Origin: an uncultured Halobacteria archaeon
GTDB taxonomy: Archaea > Halobacteriota > Halobacteria > Halobacteriales > Haloferacaceae
Reading direction: 5' to 3'
Assembly: GCA_937142015.1 (NCBI GenBank)
Contig: CAKZQY010000289.1
Coordinates: forward strand, 1-36,058
Length of the DNA: 36,058 nt
Shown here: positions 31,615 through 36,058 of the stretch, piece by piece
How the letters are laid out: each line of letters opens with the position of its first letter
How positions within the stretch are numbered: the stretch's first letter is position 1
Position numbers and translations under genes: made by a program
The notes under the pieces: generated by a model
Databases searched by the model: none
What the model was told of the DNA's origin: nothing
Seen by the model: the letters and a program-made list of their open reading frames with translations, nothing else

Positions 31615-32796
31615 ATGGCAGACCATGACCTCACACGACGGGGCGCACTGAAGACGATCGGGGCAGCGACGGGGGCCGCCGGGGTTTCCGGTCTCGCGTC
31701 GGCCGATCCGGGAGAACAGGTCGAAGTCAACGTCGGATTCGCCAACGACGCGGGGGCGCGGGCGTTCCGACGGAAGGCAGACGACATCGAGCGAGAGTTC
31801 GCGTTCGACGCCGGGACGGCGACGATGCCGCGTGCGGCCGCAGACGCGCTGGAGAACAACCCGAACATCCGCTACGTCGAGGAGAACGGGACGATGCACG
31901 CCCTCGGCCAGACGCTGCCGTGGGGCATCGACCGCGTAGACGCGGAGGTCTCTCACAGCAGCGGCGAGACCGGCAGCGGCGCGGACATCGCCATCATCGA
32001 CACCGGGATCGACTCCGACCACCCGGACCTGCAGGCGAACGTCGGCTCCGGGAAGGCGTTCGTCTCCTGTAACACGAAGGGCGGCTGTCGGTTCGGTGCC
32101 AAGCCCGCCGACAACACCTGCAACTACGCGTGGGACGACGACAACAACCACGGGACGCACTGTGCCGGCATCGCGGACGGTGTGGACAACACGGAGGGTG
32201 TCCTCGGCGTCTCGACGGACGCGACGCTGCACGCGGTGAAAGTGCTGGACAAGTGTGGCTCCGGCTCCTTCTCGGACATCGCGGCCGGCATCGAGTACGT
32301 CGCAGATCAGGGCTGGGACGTGGGCTCGATGTCGCTCGGCGGGAGCTCCGGCTCCTCCGCGCTGAAAGACGCCGTCCAGTACGCCACCGACAAGGGCGTG
32401 TTCCTCGTCGCTGCGGCGGGGAACGACGGTCCCTGTTCGGGCTGTGTCGGCTACCCGGCCGCCTACTCCGAGGTGGTGGCCGTCGGCGCGACCACGTCGA
32501 GTGACGGCCTGGCGGGCTTCTCCTCGACTGGCTCCGAGGTGGAGATCGCCGCACCCGGGAAGGACGTCTACTCCACGGTCGTCGGCGGGTACGACACCTT
32601 CTCCGGCACCTCGATGGCCTGTCCACACGTCGCCGGCACTGCTGGCAAGCTGATGGCCAACGGTAACAGCAACTCACAGACGCGCAACCAGCTCAACTCG
32701 ACGGCGGAAGACATCGGGCTGGCGAGCAACGAGAGCGGCAACGGACTGCTCGACGACGCCGCCGCGCTCGGACTGGACTCCAGCGACAGTACCTGA
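31615..32796 (+). CDS. Secreted subtilisin-like serine protease (halolysin type)
   Basis: The 393-residue protein has a Tat signal (LTRRGALKTIGAATGAAGVSGLASA, about residues 6-30). An I9-type inhibitory propeptide follows (about 36-95, ending in NIRYVEENGTMHAL), then a subtilase domain with Asp129 (IIDTGID), His179 (NNHGTHCAG), oxyanion Asn270 (AAAGND) and Ser333 (GTSMACPH). Folded export by Tat followed by self-cleavage of the propeptide is expected. Unlike classical halolysins it ends soon after the catalytic domain, with no C-terminal extension. Several cysteines (152, 158, 169, 274, 277) may form stabilising disulfides. Confidence 0.95.
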   Translation: MADHDLTRRGALKTIGAATGAAGVSGLASADPGEQVEVNVGFANDAGARAFRRKADDIEREFAFDAGTATMPRAAADALENNPNIRYVEENGTMHALGQTLPWGIDRVDAEVSHSSGETGSGADIAIIDTGIDSDHPDLQANVGSGKAFVSCNTKGGCRFGAKPADNTCNYAWDDDNNHGTHCAGIADGVDNTEGVLGVSTDATLHAVKVLDKCGSGSFSDIAAGIEYVADQGWDVGSMSLGGSSGSSALKDAVQYATDKGVFLVAAAGNDGPCSGCVGYPAAYSEVVAVGATTSSDGLAGFSSTGSEVEIAAPGKDVYSTVVGGYDTFSGTSMACPHVAGTAGKLMANGNSNSQTRNQLNSTAEDIGLASNESGNGLLDDAAALGLDSSDST

Positions 32797-32800
32797 TCGG

Positions 32801-34225
32801 TCACTCCTCGACGGCAGCAGACGCCTCGCGGAACAGTCCGTCGAGAATCTCCGGTGTCGTCGGGTGGTACGCGCGGTCTGGCACGTTCCGCACGTCCGCG
32901 CCCTGCTCGACGAGGATCTGCATCGTCTTCGCCATCGCGTCGGCGTGGTAGTGGAACCCCTGATAGCCGAGCACGCTGCCGTCCGTGGCGTCGACAGTCA
33001 GCGTCGCCAGCCCTCGTGACGCGACTTTGGTCTTGAACACGCCGTCGTCTTCGGCGTATCGCCGGACGGTGACGGCGTCGTATCCCGCGTCTGCTGCAGA
33101 GTCGGCAGTGTGGCCCACCCGAGCGTACGGGTAGACGGCCGCGCCGGAGAACATGACGTGGTGCGATGTCGGATCGTACTCGGTTAGCGGCTCGCCTGCG
33201 ATGTCTGCGAGCACGTTCTCCGCGGCGGTGTACCCCTGCTCTTTGGCGACGTGGAGGATCGGCTCTCTGCCGTTAGCGTCCCCGACGACGTACGTCCGCC
33301 CCGTGTCGTCGTCTGTCGCGCGCATCGTCGCGTCGACCCAGCCCGGCCCGGGCTCCAGCGGTGTCGCGTCGAGATTCAACCCGTCGAGGTTCGGTCGACG
33401 CCCGGTGAACAGGAACAGCTGCTCTGCCTCGACGGTCGCGTGTTCGTCCTCACGGTCCGTGTGGAGCCGGACGCCGCCGTCGGCCGTCTCCTCCAGCCGT
33501 TGTTCGTACGTCTCGGTCAGGATCTCGATGTCGAACTCCTCGCGGTACAGCGACAGCAGCTCGTCACCGAACGCCGCGGGAGCGTCGTCTAACGGCCGCT
33601 CGTCGTGTTCGATCACCGTCAGGTCGACGCCCGCCTCCGCGAGGTACGGAGCCAGTTCCACGCCGACGTAACCGAACCCCATCACCACGCCGGAGTCCGG
33701 CAGACTCGTCGCGTCGAGCACGTCTGCGCTCGTCGCGTAGTCGATCTCGTCGATGCCCGGGAGGTCGGGAACGTTGACCACGGAGCCGGTTGCGACGGCG
33801 ACGTAGTCCGGTTCCAGTCGCTCGCCAGCGTCGACGAGCTCCAGTTGGTGTGGGCCGACGAACCGCGCGGTGTCGTGGCGGAACACCACACCCTCCTCGT
33901 CCGCGAGTCGTTCCGTCGCAGCGCGGCGGTGGGCCGCGAACGACGAGGTGTGTTCGTCCTTGCGTTCGACGACACGTTCCAAGTCGACCGACGGCAGGTC
34001 ACCGACGAGCCGGTCGTCGTGGCGCGCCTGAAATCGGTGTTGTGCGGCCGACAACACCTCCTTGGAAGGCATACAGCCACGGAGAATACACAGTCCGCCG
34101 CCCGGCTCCCCGTCGTCGATCATCGTGAGACGGTCTAGCGGCTCTCCCGCCCCCACGTGGTCCGCGAGTGTCTCCGCGACCGCGACTCCGGCGCTCCCGT
34201 ACGCGCCGACGACTGCTACGTGCAT
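32801..34225 (-). CDS. FAD-dependent disulfide oxidoreductase (lipoamide dehydrogenase/mercuric reductase type)
   Basis: The 474-residue enzyme has a redox-active CILRGC pair (Cys46 and Cys51) at the usual place. Further motifs are the FAD/NAD regions VAVATGSVVNVPDLPGI, VVMGFGYVGVELA and TYVVGDANG, and a C-terminal dimer domain with the partner-subunit His454 and Glu459 (HPTTPEI). All catalytic residues are present. The N-terminal Rossmann segment reads VVGAYGSAGVAVAETL, slightly altered from GxGxxG, with a longer following loop. The substrate cannot be set from sequence. A minus-strand TATA (ACTTAAAC, 34247-34254) 22 nt upstream supports the ATG and leaderless transcription. Confidence 0.92.
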   Translation of the reverse strand: MHVAVVGAYGSAGVAVAETLADHVGAGEPLDRLTMIDDGEPGGGLCILRGCMPSKEVLSAAQHRFQARHDDRLVGDLPSVDLERVVERKDEHTSSFAAHRRAATERLADEEGVVFRHDTARFVGPHQLELVDAGERLEPDYVAVATGSVVNVPDLPGIDEIDYATSADVLDATSLPDSGVVMGFGYVGVELAPYLAEAGVDLTVIEHDERPLDDAPAAFGDELLSLYREEFDIEILTETYEQRLEETADGGVRLHTDREDEHATVEAEQLFLFTGRRPNLDGLNLDATPLEPGPGWVDATMRATDDDTGRTYVVGDANGREPILHVAKEQGYTAAENVLADIAGEPLTEYDPTSHHVMFSGAAVYPYARVGHTADSAADAGYDAVTVRRYAEDDGVFKTKVASRGLATLTVDATDGSVLGYQGFHYHADAMAKTMQILVEQGADVRNVPDRAYHPTTPEILDGLFREASAAVEE

Positions 34226-34246
34226 GCGCTGGGATTTCGGTCCCGC

Positions 34247-34254
34247 GTTTAAGT
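34247..34254 (-). promoter_or_regulatory. TATA box of the oxidoreductase gene
   Basis: Minus-strand ACTTAAAC, ending 22 nt before the ATG at 34225. Confidence 0.6.
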
Positions 34255-34388
34255 AGCTACCTCCGTCTGTGCGCGTCGTCGACAGAACACCGAAACGAGA
34301 CGAGACGGCGCGGACACCGAAGCTGGACGGGAGAAGCGAACACCGAGACTGGACGGGGTCGACAGGAGAGGATCGTCAAAGTCGGCGA

Positions 34389-35168
34389 TCAGCGGTCGAC
34401 AGTCACGGAGAGGTGCCAGTCGAACGGCGGCGGAGCGCCAGTCCGCTTCTCGATACAGAAGCCAGTGACGACGACCGACTCGCTGTTCTTCCCCTTCCAC
34501 GCGAGACCGAACTGATCCTCCGCCTGTCCCGTCTTCTCCGGGTCTGCGCGAACCGGTCCCTGTGCGGTCTCCTCTGACGCGTCTGGACTGTACACCGTCA
34601 GCTCCGTCTCTCCGCCGAGTTCGACGTGGTTCAGCGTCCGCCGGACTGTCGCGTCGCTCGCCGTCGTCCTCACCGCAGTCCACATCCAGTACACACCGTA
34701 CCTGACACCGTCTTCTCGCGTCGTCGCAGTCTCGTACAGTGCGACGTAGTTGTCCGCAACTGCGAGCTGTCCTCCGCTTCGGTCGGTTTCTGTGAGCCGT
34801 TCGGTGGCGTCGCCAATCATCGCTGTCGGCTCCATCCCGGGCTGTCTGACCTGCGTCTCGGAGCTCCCACTCGGCGTGAGACGTGCCACGGCAGCGTCAC
34901 CGTACTCGCTTCTCACTCGGGTTCGGAACGTCGTCCGCTCGCCTCGTGACAACCCCCCGTCTGTCAGGTCGACTGTTCTGGTCGTGCTCGCTGGACGCTG
35001 TCCGGCGCTACCCAGACAGCCACCTGCCACACAGAGTATCCCCCCGGCGAACGCAGACAACAACGACCGACGGCTGTGAGCTTCCTGGAGAGGGCACTGC
35101 CTGTTTGAACTCGGGTCGCTGCTCGTCTGCGCAACCGCGTCCGTCTTGTGATCAGTCTGTTGCCTCAT
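34389..35168 (-). CDS. Tat-type lipoprotein with long N-region
   Basis: The 259-residue protein has twin arginines at 33-34 (HSRRSLLSAFAGG) and a lipobox ending at Cys51 (CVAGGC). The 32 residues ahead of the RR are polar and unusually long for a Tat signal, so the true start may be internal, but no better start codon is seen. An AT-rich minus-strand TATA (TTATTAAATATC, about 35197-35208) fits the ATG at 35168. The mature domain (about 65-259) has repeated strands (RYGVYWMWTAVRTT, LNHVELGGETELTVYS, SVVVTGFCIEK). The family is unrecognised. Confidence 0.78.
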   Translation of the reverse strand: MRQQTDHKTDAVAQTSSDPSSNRQCPLQEAHSRRSLLSAFAGGILCVAGGCLGSAGQRPASTTRTVDLTDGGLSRGERTTFRTRVRSEYGDAAVARLTPSGSSETQVRQPGMEPTAMIGDATERLTETDRSGGQLAVADNYVALYETATTREDGVRYGVYWMWTAVRTTASDATVRRTLNHVELGGETELTVYSPDASEETAQGPVRADPEKTGQAEDQFGLAWKGKNSESVVVTGFCIEKRTGAPPPFDWHLSVTVDR

Positions 35169-35284
35169 TTCTATACTCGCTAGAGTCTACAAGTGTGATA
35201 TTTAATAAAATTTCTTCAACAATCTGGATGCGGCGTAATGCGTCAGATGGCGCTGCCGTCCAACACTTTCTCGGTGTTTTTGAT

Positions 35285-35294
35285 ACAGCAGCAG
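35285..35294. repeat. Left copy of the 10-bp target duplication
   Basis: ACAGCAGCAG directly precedes the left inverted repeat of the MITE-like element. The same ten bases follow its right end at 35470-35479. Confidence 0.75.
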
Positions 35295-35469
35295 GGCGGT
35301 GGTGCAGAAGGGTTCTCACGCCCTCACTCGGGAGATCTCGGTCACAGGTGATTCATAAACCCACTCTGATATTCAGGGTTCAAAGTGGTCCGTAGCGAGG
35401 TGTGGCCCGGTCCACTCAAAAATCGAGATCGGGCAGTTCAGGGTGTGTGAAGGCTTCTGCACCACCGCC
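35295..35469. mobile_element. 175-bp MITE-like element
   Basis: The ends are perfect 16-bp inverted repeats: GGCGGTGGTGCAGAAG (35295-35310) and its complement (35454-35469). Beyond these, 19 of the next 30 positions (35312-35341 against 35423-35452) also pair without gaps, so the full imperfect repeat is about 47 bp. A 10-bp direct repeat flanks the element on both sides. It has no ORF of its own. This is the structure of a non-autonomous element moved by a transposase elsewhere. It has landed between the lipoprotein promoter and the phosphoesterase start. Confidence 0.8.
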
Positions 35470-35479
35470 ACAGCAGCAG
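35470..35479. repeat. Right copy of the 10-bp target duplication
   Basis: ACAGCAGCAG follows the right inverted repeat immediately. It is also followed by G, as on the left side, where that G is the first base of the element. Confidence 0.75.
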
Positions 35480-35502
35480 GTTCGGTCGATTCGACCCCCT
35501 GC
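35476..35502 (+). promoter_or_regulatory. Bulged hairpin upstream of the phosphoesterase gene
   Basis: GCAGG/CCTGC and GGTCG/CGACC stems (35476-35480 with 35498-35502, 35484-35488 with 35492-35496) form a bulged hairpin. It superficially resembles a tRNA T-arm, but no other tRNA parts are present. Its role is unknown. Confidence 0.3.
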
Positions 35503-35549
35503 AAGACACAGCCGACAGCCACAAGCGACGCTGCCCCCGAACAGAGGGC

Positions 35550-36058
35550 GTGAGAGACGCCGTCTTCAGCGATCGGGCCTTGTACGTGGAGCGTGGAGAC
35601 ACACTCGTGCTCGCCGACCTCCACGTCGGTCGCGCCGAGGGGTCCAACGTCGAGTTCCCGCTCGGGGAAGCGTCGGACCTCACAGAGCGGATCGAGCGTC
35701 TGCTGGCGAGGTTCGACCCGGCGGAGGTCGTGTTCGCGGGCGACGTGCTCCACCAGTACGGCCGCCTTTCCGACCGCGTCGCTCGTTCGTTCGCAGACGT
35801 ACGCGACTGCTGTCGGACAGCCGGCGCGCGCCCGGTGTTCGTCCGCGGCAACCACGACGCGATGCTGTCGTCCGTGTGGGACGGCGACATCGTCGACGCC
35901 TACGAGATTCCGCTGTTCGACGACGACGCCGAAGAGGACGCGGAAGAGGAGTTCCTCCCAGCGGAGCTCGCGGGACCAGTCGTCGTCAGACACGGTCACG
36001 AGGTTCCACCCGAGTCGGAGGCGGAGCGAGCCGGAACGTACCTGATCGGTCACGATCA
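35550..36058 (+). CDS. ICC-like metallophosphoesterase (3' end outside window)
   Basis: The frame is open from the GTG at 35550 to the end of the window (169 codons shown). The calcineurin-like motifs appear in order: LVLADLHVG, VFAGDVLHQYG, VRGNHDAM and VVRHGHE. The group (COG1407) includes phosphoesterases often found beside DNA ligase or Lhr-type helicase genes. Between the last two motifs there is an acidic insertion (DDDAEEDAEEE). The MITE insertion ends 81 bp before the start, so the original promoter may have been moved or changed. Confidence 0.9.
   Translation, partial: MRDAVFSDRALYVERGDTLVLADLHVGRAEGSNVEFPLGEASDLTERIERLLARFDPAEVVFAGDVLHQYGRLSDRVARSFADVRDCCRTAGARPVFVRGNHDAMLSSVWDGDIVDAYEIPLFDDDAEEDAEEEFLPAELAGPVVVRHGHEVPPESEAERAGTYLIGHD

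Noticed and set aside
35446-35502. tRNA-like T-arm (GGTTCGGTCGATTCGACC)
   Set aside because: No acceptor, D or anticodon stem of correct length could be fitted around it; it is only a bulged hairpin.
35373-36053. 226-codon minus-strand frame at the right edge
   Set aside because: It is antisense to the phosphoesterase frame, which has four ordered catalytic motifs.

Overview
The window is chromosomal DNA of a halophilic archaeon (class Halobacteria). Four kinds of evidence point there. The sequence is GC-rich and its proteins are acidic. It carries archaeal housekeeping genes (prf1/aRF1, dph5). It has an S-layer glycoprotein with a PGF-CTERM tail next to archaeosortase A, and several Tat-type lipoproteins. 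Many genes have TATA boxes 24-29 nt upstream of an ATG/GTG, which indicates leaderless transcripts. The genus cannot be named from sequence reading alone.

Layout. 1-5.3 kb: the 3' part of a multi-domain sensor histidine kinase, a small membrane protein, a zinc-finger/DUF3105 protein, an acidic repeat protein and a membrane-anchored alpha/beta hydrolase with a triplicated 37-bp 3' end. 5.3-9.9 kb: the cell-surface block, with the S-layer glycoprotein (structured leader, 30-codon upstream ORF) followed by artA, the enzyme that processes PGF-CTERM tails. 9.9-15.8 kb: dph5, a TraB-like/RDD fusion, an iron-sulfur (6-4) photolyase-like protein, a Tat lipoprotein and an MFS transporter. 16-18.6 kb: a two-gene operon of a HEAT-like pseudokinase and a 7-TM protein. 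18.7-21.6 kb: an accessory patch, partly very AT-rich, with a DUF218/YdcF protein, two overlapping unknown genes and a PP2C-like phosphatase. 21.6-24.2 kb: an SDR enzyme, two tiny coupled ORFs and prf1. 24.5-27.5 kb: a three-gene membrane cluster ending in a PAP2 phosphatase, a very small ORF and a lipoprotein. 27.9-31.3 kb: AN1-rhomboid protease, endonuclease V, SDR, and two small conserved-looking proteins. 31.6-36.06 kb: Tat halolysin, a disulfide oxidoreductase, a lipoprotein, a MITE-like insertion and the 5' part of an ICC-like phosphoesterase cut by the window edge.

The most unusual items are these: the pseudokinase/7-TM operon lying 3 kb from a PP2C-like phosphatase inside a composition-shifted patch; the 175-bp MITE with 16-bp perfect terminal repeats and a 10-bp target duplication; the S-layer leader with an upstream ORF overlapping the start as ATGA; the 33-aa membrane ORF with a perfect ribosome-binding site; and a possible -1 frameshift joining the two AT-rich genes. 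Functional assignments rest on motifs read by eye. No database search was run.
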